From assembly GCA_040882565.1 (NCBI GenBank), contig JBBEAZ010000022.1, forward strand, positions 1 through 64,000: a stretch of DNA of 64,000 nucleotides. Reading direction: 5' to 3'. How positions within the stretch are numbered: the first letter of the stretch is position 1; each line of letters begins with the position of its first letter. The translations under genes were made by a program, and so were the position numbers. Origin of the DNA: CF-162 sp040882565. Its GTDB lineage: Bacteria > Chloroflexota > Dehalococcoidia > SM23-28-2 > RBG-16-64-32. Under the pieces are notes generated by a model. It ran no database searches, was not told the DNA's origin, and worked only from the letters and a program-made list of their open reading frames with translations. Positions 18,590 to 26,391 of the stretch are shown piece by piece.

Positions 18590-19432
18590 CTACTTCTCAA
18601 TCGGCGCGCCGACGAGGGAGCCCCACTCTGTCCACGAACCGTCGTAGTTCTTGACGTCCTTGTAGCCCAGGAGCTGAGTCAGGACGAACCAGGTGTGAGC
18701 CGAGCGCTCGCCGATGCGGCAGTAGGCGATCACTTCCTTGTCGTTCGTCACCCCCTGCGGCTCGTAGAGCGCCTTCAGCTCGTCGGCGGACTTGAAGGTG
18801 CCGTCCTCGTTCATCGCCAGCGCCCAGCCGATATTCTTGGCGCCGGGGATGTGGCCGCCGCGCTGCGAGCCCTCTTGCGGCAGGTTCTCGGGGGCCAGCA
18901 GCTCGCCGGAGAACTCCTTGGGGCCGCGGACATCGACCAGCGCGACATCGGACTTGCCGAGCCGCTTGAGGACGTCGTCACGGAAGACCCGGATCTCCTT
19001 GCGAATGCCTTTCACCTTGGCGTTGCCCTTGGGGTGGCTGGGGGCGTCGGTAGTGACAGGTCGGCCCTCGGCGATCCACTTGGCGCGGCCGCCGTTCATC
19101 AGCTTGACGTTGTCGAGGCCGTAGTACTTGAGCAGCCAGAGGGCGTAGGCGGCGAACCAGTTGTTGTTGTCGCCGTAGAGCACGATGGCCGTGTCGTCGT
19201 TGATGCCGGCGTCGGCGAGGAGCTTCTCGATGCCTTCCTTGTCGGCGATGTCGCGCTGGACCGTCGTCTCGAGCTGGCTCTTCCAGTTCCAGCCGACGGC
19301 GCCGGGCGCGTGGCCGGTGTCGTAGGCTGCCGTATCGACGTCGACTTCAACGAGGCGGACCTTCGGGTTGTCGAGATTCTCGGCGGCCCAGTCTGTCGTC
19401 ACGAGGGAATCGGGGTGGGCGTAGTCAGCCAT
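18590..19432 (-). CDS. sseA: Thiosulfate/3-mercaptopyruvate sulfurtransferase (two rhodanese domains)
   Basis: The 280-residue protein has two rhodanese domains. The first is inactive: DTGHAPGAVGWNW and ALWLLKYYGLDNVKLMNGG. The second ends in the persulfide loop IAYCRIGERSAHTWFVL with the catalytic cysteine. It transfers sulfane sulfur from thiosulfate or mercaptopyruvate to thiol acceptors. The ribosome site AAGGAGG lies before the ATG. The 79-bp AT-rich gap upstream probably holds its promoter. Confidence 0.88.
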   Translation of the reverse strand: MADYAHPDSLVTTDWAAENLDNPKVRLVEVDVDTAAYDTGHAPGAVGWNWKSQLETTVQRDIADKEGIEKLLADAGINDDTAIVLYGDNNNWFAAYALWLLKYYGLDNVKLMNGGRAKWIAEGRPVTTDAPSHPKGNAKVKGIRKEIRVFRDDVLKRLGKSDVALVDVRGPKEFSGELLAPENLPQEGSQRGGHIPGAKNIGWALAMNEDGTFKSADELKALYEPQGVTNDKEVIAYCRIGERSAHTWFVLTQLLGYKDVKNYDGSWTEWGSLVGAPIEK

Positions 19433-19511
19433 TGCGGGTACCTCCTTAAGGGGTGAGTTTGTTTGGCAATTTTCATGTTTTCGCGCCTAATACCATAATA
19501 CATTGACTATG

Positions 19512-20339
19512 TCAGTCGGAATGCTCAAGAATCTCTGTCTGCACAGCGTCACTCCCACCGACAGAGGGGTTGCGCTCGGCTCGCAGCGCCTTGATCTCCG
19601 CATCCATCGACTCTAATTTGGCCATCAAGTCCTGGGTTGTCACGCCTTCGATGCCGCCGAACTCGACGAGGAAGGCGGCGATGTTTGCCGTCAGCCAGCT
19701 GAAGAAGGCGATACCGACCACCATCAGCAGCACCGCGACGCCGCGGCCTTCCGGTGTCGTCGGCACTTCGTCGCCGTATCCGACGGTGGTTACGGTCTGC
19801 ATCGCCCACCAGAGCGCTGTGCCGTAGTCGTCGATGGGGCCGTCGCCGCTGCTTTCGAAGGCCATCACGATTCCGGCAGACGACAGAACGATGATCACTC
19901 CGAAGAGGATGACGTACTGGAGGCCGCGCTTGCGCAGGATATCGTGGACCTCGGCCCATGCCTTTACCAGGAACGGCGTCACACGGCCTAACCTCAGCAA
20001 GCGTAGGGCCCGCGCCGAACGCGCGATCCGCAGCGGGCGCAGGAACGGCACGACGACGATCAGTACGTCGTACCAATGCCGCACGAGGTAATCCACCCGC
20101 CGCTCAGACAGGTAGGTCCGCACTGTCAACTCGACGGCGAAGACCGCCCAGATCGTCCAGAGGATGCCCTCGAAGACGTTGTCCGTGTCGCTGGAGACGT
20201 CCGTGACGAACGGGATGAGCAAAATCGGCACCATCACGAGAGCGAGGAACAGCAGCGGCAGGTCGGTCGCCTGCTCGAAGCGTTCGAGCATGTCTGCGCG
20301 GCGTTCGCGCTGGGTCATCGTGCCCGTAGTCTCGCTCAC
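19512..20339 (-). CDS. Voltage-gated-type potassium channel
   Basis: The 275-residue protein has six predicted membrane helices. An S4-like segment with regularly spaced arginines (RPLRIARSARALRLLRLGRV) precedes the pore, whose selectivity filter reads TVTTVGYGDEVP. A C-terminal coiled-coil tail (LMAKLESMDAEIKALRAER) likely supports tetramer assembly. It should conduct K+ across the cytoplasmic membrane. The start is GTG 20339, 6 nt after a TAAAAT box, so the message is probably leaderless. Confidence 0.9.
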   Translation of the reverse strand: MSETTGTMTQRERRADMLERFEQATDLPLLFLALVMVPILLIPFVTDVSSDTDNVFEGILWTIWAVFAVELTVRTYLSERRVDYLVRHWYDVLIVVVPFLRPLRIARSARALRLLRLGRVTPFLVKAWAEVHDILRKRGLQYVILFGVIIVLSSAGIVMAFESSGDGPIDDYGTALWWAMQTVTTVGYGDEVPTTPEGRGVAVLLMVVGIAFFSWLTANIAAFLVEFGGIEGVTTQDLMAKLESMDAEIKALRAERNPSVGGSDAVQTEILEHSD

Positions 20340-20345
20340 GGGGGA

Positions 20346-20351
20346 ATTTTA
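20346..20351 (-). promoter_or_regulatory. -10 box (TAAAAT) of a leaderless K+ channel transcript
   Basis: TAAAAT is followed by TCCCCC and then the GTG start at 20339. It has the same 6-nt spacing as at several other genes here. Confidence 0.45.
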
Positions 20352-20420
20352 GCACCGCGCCGGCCGCGGAAACGCGCTGATGGTGGAACTCTCGTCTCGC
20401 GGCACGCGTTCTATTGATTG

Positions 20421-20786
20421 ATGAGAATGTGGGCGCCACTCGCCGTCCTCCTGGGCATGCTCGGTACCATGCTTCTGATATCTGAGCCCTGGAACCCACG
20501 CGAGAGCGATGGGTCGGTTGATTTCGGCAGGCCGCTCGCGGAGGACACACAAGTGCGCGTTGGTGGCCGACGATATGTCATCCCGCGGGGCGCAACGGTC
20601 AACGAAGGCATTTACGAGTACCCGGTAGACTCCGTGACAGGTGAGTTCGTAGGAGACGGACCATTCCACAATCACGTTTGGACGATCGAACGAGGTGGGT
20701 CGCTGGTGCGGATTGATGCGGACACGGGTGAGGTTTTCGAACTCGATATGTTGGGTGGAGTAAGGCCTCCGCTACGTTTGGGTTAG
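20421..20786 (+). CDS. Small secreted/anchored protein, paralogue of the protein at 56904-57377
   Basis: The 121-residue protein has an N-terminal hydrophobic segment (WAPLAVLLGMLGTMLLI). A short domain follows: DGSVDFGRPLAED, RRYVIPRGATV, DSVTGEFVGDGP and LVRIDADTGEVFELD. The same ordered blocks occur in the minus-strand protein at 56904-57377 (EGSIDLGQPLPES, FRIPAGAI, DSETGEWVGTPL, VNIDDNTGEIVYWD), so the two form a family I do not recognise. ATG 20421 is taken as start; a TTG lies 3 nt upstream. Confidence 0.62.
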   Translation: MRMWAPLAVLLGMLGTMLLISEPWNPRESDGSVDFGRPLAEDTQVRVGGRRYVIPRGATVNEGIYEYPVDSVTGEFVGDGPFHNHVWTIERGGSLVRIDADTGEVFELDMLGGVRPPLRLG

Positions 20787-20789
20787 CGT

Positions 20790-21695
20790 TTAGCCCGTTG
20801 TGGGACGTGGGCTCGGCGCGGTCTCGCGGCCGGGCATGATCAGAGAGTGCGAGCGGCCGAGGGCGACGGGTTCGCCGCGCTCGTTCTCGGTCCAGAGTTC
20901 GTAGACCTTGCGCACGACGGCCCCTTCCTCGAGCTCCTCGGACACACGGCCGTTCGCCGTGATCGTGTCGCCGCAGAGCATCGGCCGCACGAAGGCGACC
21001 GAGAGCCCGGCGTACTCGTACCACTCCTTGCCGAGCGCCACCGTCATCAGCTCGGACATGTAGTCGGCGGCCATCAGGCCCTGCGCCACCGTTGTCGGGA
21101 AGCCGACGGCTTTCGCGACCTCCGGGTTCACGTGTATCGACTGGCCGCGCTCGGCATTGGCCGAGTCCTCGGAGTAGGCGGTCAGCTTCTCCTGGGTAAG
21201 CGTGCGCGTGATCGGCCCCAGCTCGCCCTTGCGCTCGGGGGTCTTCTGCTCGGCCCTTGAGCCGCTGCCCTCCGCAGCCTCCTCGGGCGGGAAGACCATC
21301 GTCACGCGCGAGTGGCCGATGATGAGGCCGGTCTCGTCGCGGAAACGCGCTTCGAAGACGAAGTACTTGCGGCCGCGTTTCTCGTACTTGTCGATGAACT
21401 TGCCGTACGCAGCGGGCTGGCGGTCCAGGCGTAAGGCAGCCGATGTCTCGATCTCCTGCTTCGCGTGCAGCGTCCCCGGCGGCACCGGCCCGACGGAGTC
21501 GAGGAAGCGCATCGCCGCCAGGCCGAGGACGCTTGGCGGCGCGACGGCCGGCCCCCAGGGCGAGCGCTCGCGGTGCCACGGGTGCTCGTTCTCGATCGCC
21601 TCGAGGTAGCGGGCGATGCGGTCGGCGAGCGGGTATTTCCACGGCCCGTAGGTCTTGCCGACCTCGATAGCGTCGTACGAGAGTTCATCTGCCAC
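20790..21695 (-). CDS. Double-hotdog MaoC-like dehydratase/hydratase
   Basis: The 301-residue protein has two MaoC/FAS1-type hotdog halves. The C-terminal half carries QSIHVNPEVAKAVGFPTTVAQGLMAADYM (the hydratase His/Asp segment is degenerate) and then LSVAFVRPMLCGDTITANGRV. It probably hydrates or dehydrates an enoyl-/hydroxyacyl-CoA. Start GTG 21695 begins VADELSYDAIEVGK; the longer frame upstream reads through a low-complexity repeat and is rejected. It is divergent from the SnoaL gene. Confidence 0.75.
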   Translation of the reverse strand: MADELSYDAIEVGKTYGPWKYPLADRIARYLEAIENEHPWHRERSPWGPAVAPPSVLGLAAMRFLDSVGPVPPGTLHAKQEIETSAALRLDRQPAAYGKFIDKYEKRGRKYFVFEARFRDETGLIIGHSRVTMVFPPEEAAEGSGSRAEQKTPERKGELGPITRTLTQEKLTAYSEDSANAERGQSIHVNPEVAKAVGFPTTVAQGLMAADYMSELMTVALGKEWYEYAGLSVAFVRPMLCGDTITANGRVSEELEEGAVVRKVYELWTENERGEPVALGRSHSLIMPGRETAPSPRPTTG

Positions 21696-21728
21696 AGCAG
21701 GGGCGATGATAGCAGACGGGCGGATGGG

Positions 21729-21782
21729 GGAACATGGAACTGGGAACAAGGAACAAGGCCCCTCCCCCATGTTCCATGTTCC
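21729..21782. repeat. Intergenic inverted repeat with GGAAC/GTTCC microrepeats
   Basis: The 12-bp arms GGAACATGGAAC (21729-21740) and GTTCCATGTTCC (21771-21782) are perfect inverted copies with a 30-nt loop. Further partial copies (GGGAACAAGGAACAAGG, GAGTTCCGTGCTCC) lie inside and after. It sits between the divergent MaoC and SnoaL genes. Confidence 0.55.
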
Positions 21783-21807
21783 GAGTTCCGTGCTCCATGT
21801 TCGGGCG

Positions 21808-21813
21808 TATAAT
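21808..21813 (+). promoter_or_regulatory. -10 box (TATAAT) of a leaderless SnoaL-like transcript
   Basis: Perfect TATAAT, then CGCGCC (6 nt), then ATG 21820, with no ribosome site. Confidence 0.55.
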
Positions 21814-21819
21814 CGCGCC

Positions 21820-22248
21820 ATGCCGGTCACCCACGAGCAGATGCGCGCCGTCCTCCAGGAGCACGTCGACGCCGAGAATGACCTCGACGCCGCGCGGGTG
21901 ATGGCCACGTACAGCGTCTCGGACCCTGTCTTCGAGGACGCCGCTTCGGGCGCACGCTATGTGGGGGAGCAGATCGTCGACGAGAACTACCGCCACCTCT
22001 GGGACGGCTTTCCGGGCCTGCGCCGCCAGATCACTCGCTGGACCCTGGGCGACGACTCGGCGGTGATCGAGCTGACGATCCGGGGCAAGCACGAGGGCAC
22101 GTTCCGGGGCATCCCGCCGTCGGGCAAGGAGATCGAGTTCCGGATCATCGCCCACTTCCAGTTCGACGACGAAGGGCGGATCGCCCAGGAGACGGCGTAC
22201 TACGACACGCTGACGTTCATGCGGCAGTTGGGCCTCACGCGGACGTGA
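21820..22248 (+). CDS. SnoaL-like polyketide cyclase/ester cyclase family protein
   Basis: The 142-residue protein has the cone-shaped SnoaL/NTF2-like layout: VTHEQMRAVLQEHVDAEND, LWDGFPGLRRQITRWTL, GTFRGIPPSGKEIEFRIIAHF and AQETAYYDTLTFMRQLGL. These are the landmarks of the ester-cyclase group. The substrate is unknown. Its TGA overlaps the GTG of the next gene (GTGA). The transcript is probably leaderless. Confidence 0.8.
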   Translation: MPVTHEQMRAVLQEHVDAENDLDAARVMATYSVSDPVFEDAASGARYVGEQIVDENYRHLWDGFPGLRRQITRWTLGDDSAVIELTIRGKHEGTFRGIPPSGKEIEFRIIAHFQFDDEGRIAQETAYYDTLTFMRQLGLTRT

Positions 22249-23411
22249 GCCGCTGGGGGACGATCCTCAGCTTCCTTCTGGCAGGCATCGTAGCGCTCGC
22301 CCTCGTTTTCTTTCTGCCGTCCGGCGATGACGGCGGCCCATCCGTGGTCGTTCCCACAGCAATTCCAGACAACGCGCTTTCCGGTATTCGAGCCGCCGAT
22401 TTGAGCGGTGCGGGAACGCCGCGAGTGCCATACACGTTGGCACCCTCGCCAACGCCGTCCCCATCACCTGATCCGAACACGCGGCCGTGTTTGAGCGCGG
22501 ATCTCACACCGAGTGTCAGGCGGAGCGGTGAGCAGGAGGGTGTCTCTCTCAAGTTCGTCAACAGCTCACCCACGCCCTGCCGCGTCACCATACATCCGCA
22601 TGTCGACGGCGTGGGTGTTGGCGGTACCGTGATACCGCTCGGTAACAGTTATGAGTTGGCTAGGCCTGGCGACTTTCAGCAGAGCGATGAACTGATCGTC
22701 ATCTATCCGGCTACCGACGTTGACTCCCAGGGTCCGACGGCGGTGGGCCTGCACGTGATTTACTCTTCGCCGAATGAATTCCCGCGCGGGTGTGGCATAG
22801 ACCCAGACCCCACCGAACCAATCATCGCGTTGCGCGTGGACTGGGTCGATGGTGCAGCCGACGCGCCCTGGGACGATCCGGCGGGGCTGATTCTCTGTCG
22901 GCCTAGGGTTTCCTACGCTTGGTTTGAACCCTGGCGGTTGCCGAAGTGCACGAGCAGCGATCTGTCGGCGACTACACGTGTGACTGGAGCGACCGGAACG
23001 GCCTACTGGGGCATATACCTCACGAACATTTCGTCGAGCACTTGCTATTTTGAGGGCTTCCCTCAGGTCAATGGTGTCTCCGCAGTTGGCAGAGAGACCC
23101 AATTGGAAAATGGCTCGATCTGCCCGGGACCCAGCCCCTGCGCGATTTGGGTCGAAGATAAGCCTGTCAGGATCCAGCCGATTGGATATTCCGCCAACGC
23201 GATGCGTGCCGGGCGCATCGAAATGGTCACCGGCGGCTACGCGCCGGAAGCGAGGTGTGCCCAAGCGCCAGAGCCATTCACGCACTTCAGGCTCTACTGG
23301 GAAAACGGCTCGATTGACGTACCGTTAGGCAAGCACTTCGAGTCCTATCAGCTTTGTTCGGCAAACATCGGTGTGTACTGGGCGCAGCCTGCCGTCCCGC
23401 CTCGAGATTAG
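22245..23411 (+). CDS. Secreted DUF4232-like protein
   Basis: The 388-residue protein has an N-terminal membrane segment (ILSFLLAGIVALALVFFL) and a Pro/Ser/Thr-rich linker (TLAPSPTPSPSPDPN). Two related beta domains follow; the second is DUF4232-like, with GTAYWGIYLTNISSSTCYFE and paired cysteines. It should be anchored outside the membrane. GTG 22245 overlaps the SnoaL stop. The last 125 bp overlap, in the opposite sense, the run-on 3' end of the lipase gene. Confidence 0.7.
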   Translation: MSRWGTILSFLLAGIVALALVFFLPSGDDGGPSVVVPTAIPDNALSGIRAADLSGAGTPRVPYTLAPSPTPSPSPDPNTRPCLSADLTPSVRRSGEQEGVSLKFVNSSPTPCRVTIHPHVDGVGVGGTVIPLGNSYELARPGDFQQSDELIVIYPATDVDSQGPTAVGLHVIYSSPNEFPRGCGIDPDPTEPIIALRVDWVDGAADAPWDDPAGLILCRPRVSYAWFEPWRLPKCTSSDLSATTRVTGATGTAYWGIYLTNISSSTCYFEGFPQVNGVSAVGRETQLENGSICPGPSPCAIWVEDKPVRIQPIGYSANAMRAGRIEMVTGGYAPEARCAQAPEPFTHFRLYWENGSIDVPLGKHFESYQLCSANIGVYWAQPAVPPRD

Positions 23412-26124
23412 TGCCACGCACCGCCGTATAATCCCTCCGTGAGCCCCAGGACCGACGCCCCGCTGCTCGTGCTAATCGACTAATCGTTCTCGCGGTATGA
23501 CCGCCGCGTGAGTCCAGGACGCCGGCGCGAGAGGTGTTCGGATCTTCCGCTGCGCTGACAGCGATCGTGAGCGTCTCACCCACTGCGGGACACGGCGGAT
23601 TCTGCGCCAGACCCAGGCCGGCATCGTAGCGTAGGAGCTTCAGGGCATCGATCGGGTCGGTGCCGCCCGAGCAGTCAACATCGCCCCACGCGTGCGAAGA
23701 CGCGCCCAAGACATTGATCGTCGCGCCCATCTCCGGGCAATCGCCAGTATTCGCCTCCAGACCGGCGTCGAAGCGCAGGGTCAGGAGCGAATCGACCGGA
23801 TCTACGCCACCGGAGCAGTTACTGTCACCCCAGGTCAGTTCAATACCCGGCTCAACGCCCACCACCGGTTGTCCGTCGTCCAGCACGGTCGGCCATGGGT
23901 CCCCAGGGGAGATGATGACCTCACCGCTGAGCGGTCCATACAGGCGGCGCTCTCCCTTGGCGCCGTCTTCGCCGATCTTGGTGATGTCAAGGAACGCCGC
24001 AGGTGGAAGAACCATATCCGGAAACGTGTCGCCTGTAACGATGAACTTCTCGTTGGGCAAATCAAGGTAATCGACCTCGCCGTTGAAGTCTGCCTCCCTA
24101 GGCGCAATAGCTTCTGCTGCCCCGGCGCCGGTCACCGCGCCGGCCGGAAGCGCCTCTAGCTCGAAGATCCTGAACTGGAGTCCGCTTACGGGACAGGCCG
24201 ATTGCGACAGTCCGTCGACCGGATCGCCCGACTTCAAGAAGTCTTCAATTGCATTGGTGACCTGTTGATGGCCAGGCAGTGGCACGTGGCCAATGCCGCA
24301 AGCGTAGTGCGTCTTATCCGCATTCGGGTTTCCGGGCCCGGCAAGTCCACGCGCCGCGCTACGAGCCGGGACCGTCCCGTCACCGTCTCCGTACTCCACT
24401 ATTACAAACCCGTTGTTCTGAATCCGCACACCCGAAATGGTTGGGAGTCCCGTTCCCACGACGATTTCAAATGGGATATTGCCCGGCGGGATGCCGTCCA
24501 TGATGTTTGCGTGCGCCGTGAGCGCCTGGCTGAGCAGGTCTCGATTCCCGCCCAACTCGTTAACATAGTCGAGGAGTTTGGCCTGATCGAAGTCCACGTT
24601 GGCTACCGTAAGCCACGATCCGTAGGCCGCGCTCGGATACAGGAAGTAATTCCCGGCCAGGTTCCTCGCGAAGTCCTTGAACTCTGAGTTGTCAGCAATG
24701 ATCAGGTCCAGGGAGCTGAAGTCGGGTGTCTCGATTCCGGCGAAGAGAGGAAATAGCGCCTTCGGGGCGCCCCACGAGGGTGTGCCGATCGTCACCACCC
24801 GGGCGACTTTGTCGGCGCCGGATGGATTCTCCAGATACCATCGTGCAAGCAGACCACCATAGGAGTGAGCCATTATGACGACCTCATCCTCGTCGTGCTC
24901 CTCCAGAACATCATCGATGAAGCTGTCCAGCAGGGAAAGCGAAACATCGGGGCTCTTTCGCCAGTCCCAGGCGAAAAAGTGGGCTCTATCGTCAAAGGTG
25001 TTTCTCAGGTAATTGGCCGTGCTTCCGTAGACATCCGAAACGGAGAAACCGGCGAGCTGCACCGTCTCCAGGAGTGCGCCGACCGTGGCTGCACAGGCAC
25101 CTGTGCCGGGAGATACTCCGTTGCTGGCCAGCATCATCTCGCCGAATTCCGGAGGCGGTCCCGGCCACAGATTAGTGGAGGCGCAATTGATCGTGGAGCC
25201 GGCGAAGCCATGAAGGAATACGACCGGTGGCGGAGCACAGTGATTGATTTCCACTACCCCGTTTCCCGTCTGAACACCCGTCTCGAACGTCACGCCCTCG
25301 GGGCCAAAGCCCGAGCCACCGCCGCCACCGCCGCCTCCGTCGGTGTCGAGGTCGTCGTCTTCGCCGGCACCGCCGCCGCCCCCATAGTAACCACCACCGC
25401 CACCGGCGCCAGCGTCGTCATTGCTCGGGCCCCTTCCACCGCTGCCGCCCTGGCCGAGCGCCCCCGAGGTCGCTGTGGAATCGAACGCCGATGGAGCGGC
25501 GCCTCCCGCAGTCTGAGTGCCGCCCTTGCCCGCGGGCGTAGGGTTGTCGGAGCCACTCGGAGCCCCGTCTGCGCCAGTCACGCCGCCGCCACCGCCACCT
25601 CGGGCGTGCGTACCTCCGGAGTCATTGTCCCCGCCACCACCTCCGCCACCCCCAGCAACGACGAGCCGATCGGGCAGCCCGTATGGAGAACGCCGGATGT
25701 CAGACGCGCCACCACCAGCGCCGCCAGATTCCTCGTCAGCGTCACCACCAGCGCCGCCGCCGTTGTAACCCCCGCTTGGGGTTCCGCCATGACCTCCGAC
25801 GTAGACCATCAACGTCTCATCAGGTGTGACGTCGATCTCGGCCGCGGCGCGTCCGCCGAGACCACCCTGAGCCCCAAGGCCATCAGGGTTCGCCCCCTCA
25901 CCACCCTGGGCACCCGCCGCCTCGACGGCTATACAATCAATGTCGGCCGGGACGACGAAAGGTTGAGGCGCGCCAGTGAACGCGAACACCTCCAGGGGGG
26001 CGTCCGAAGCAGGTGCCTGCTTGGACACGCCAAGGGACAGCAGGGTCGGCTGGTCACCAACCAGAAGCAGCAACAGAGGAACAAAGACCGCTAGAGGGAT
26101 ACGCGCAAGCCAGACCGACTTCAT
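23287..26124 (-). CDS. Secreted glycine-rich, LCAT-like lipase with two dockerin-like repeats
   Basis: The 945-residue frame has a signal peptide (MKSVWLARIPLAVFVPLLLL). A glycine-rich domain follows with FVVPADIDCIAVEAAGAQGG and many Gly runs. Next is an LCAT/lipase-type alpha/beta-hydrolase: VVFLHGFAGSTINC, FFAWDWRKS, and nucleophile IMAHSYGGLLARW near residue 418. Two calcium-loop repeats end it (WGDSNCSGGVDPVDS, WGDVDCSGGTDPIDA). ATG 26124 follows GGAGGC. After about residue 880 the frame passes antisense through the polA-start copy and into the DUF4232 gene, so the native C-terminus is probably lost. The gene lies between two 47-bp direct repeats. Confidence 0.75.
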   Translation of the reverse strand: MKSVWLARIPLAVFVPLLLLLVGDQPTLLSLGVSKQAPASDAPLEVFAFTGAPQPFVVPADIDCIAVEAAGAQGGEGANPDGLGAQGGLGGRAAAEIDVTPDETLMVYVGGHGGTPSGGYNGGGAGGDADEESGGAGGGASDIRRSPYGLPDRLVVAGGGGGGGGDNDSGGTHARGGGGGGVTGADGAPSGSDNPTPAGKGGTQTAGGAAPSAFDSTATSGALGQGGSGGRGPSNDDAGAGGGGGYYGGGGGAGEDDDLDTDGGGGGGGGSGFGPEGVTFETGVQTGNGVVEINHCAPPPVVFLHGFAGSTINCASTNLWPGPPPEFGEMMLASNGVSPGTGACAATVGALLETVQLAGFSVSDVYGSTANYLRNTFDDRAHFFAWDWRKSPDVSLSLLDSFIDDVLEEHDEDEVVIMAHSYGGLLARWYLENPSGADKVARVVTIGTPSWGAPKALFPLFAGIETPDFSSLDLIIADNSEFKDFARNLAGNYFLYPSAAYGSWLTVANVDFDQAKLLDYVNELGGNRDLLSQALTAHANIMDGIPPGNIPFEIVVGTGLPTISGVRIQNNGFVIVEYGDGDGTVPARSAARGLAGPGNPNADKTHYACGIGHVPLPGHQQVTNAIEDFLKSGDPVDGLSQSACPVSGLQFRIFELEALPAGAVTGAGAAEAIAPREADFNGEVDYLDLPNEKFIVTGDTFPDMVLPPAAFLDITKIGEDGAKGERRLYGPLSGEVIISPGDPWPTVLDDGQPVVGVEPGIELTWGDSNCSGGVDPVDSLLTLRFDAGLEANTGDCPEMGATINVLGASSHAWGDVDCSGGTDPIDALKLLRYDAGLGLAQNPPCPAVGETLTIAVSAAEDPNTSRAGVLDSRGGHTARTISRLARAAGRRSWGSRRDYTAVRGTNLEAGRQAAPSTHRCLPNKADRTRSACLTVRQSSRFPSRA
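23427..23483 (+). pseudogene. polA: Truncated duplicate of the polA promoter and first 14 codons
   Basis: Bases 23427-23473 are identical to 26345-26391: TATAAT, 6 nt, then GTG and the first codons (SPRTDAPLLVL). The match goes on with two mismatches to 23480. Then a TAA (23481-23483) ends the frame after 14 codons. This is a dead copy of the polA 5' end. Confidence 0.8.
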
Positions 26125-26356
26125 GAAAGCCTCCGTGAGGGGACTACCGCCCTTGTCTAGTGTGTCCGACAGGTGCGTCATGGTGACGCCGTCGTGACAC
26201 TTATCTGCTCACTCTAATCTGGCAAGCTCAAAAGCGCTACAATCTGCGCATATTCTTCAGCCAAGCTCTACTGCAACGTGCGGGACTTTACTCCCTCAAG
26301 CAATCAGTCTAACGTCCGCCTGCTCCAGCAAATTACTGGCGTCATATAATCCCTCC
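26125..26356. other. Intergenic region between lipase and polA
   Basis: This 232-bp stretch is clearly less GC-rich than its surroundings. It contains the lipase leader on the minus strand and, at its right end, the polA -10 box. I see no gene, terminator hairpin or RNA in it. Confidence 0.5.
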
Positions 26357-26391
26357 GTGAGCCCCAGGACCGACGCCCCGCTGCTCGTGCT
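26345..26391 (+). repeat. 47-bp direct repeat: functional polA -10 box and start (copy 2)
   Basis: It is identical to 23427-23473. It holds TATAAT (26345-26350), CCCTCC, and GTG 26357, so polA is probably transcribed without a leader from this box. Confidence 0.75.

Noticed and set aside
24865..26094. 409-codon plus-strand ORF opposite the lipase gene
   Set aside because: It mirrors the Gly-rich minus-strand protein as Ala/Thr/Pro-rich sequence and has no motif; signal peptide and lipase motifs favour the minus strand.
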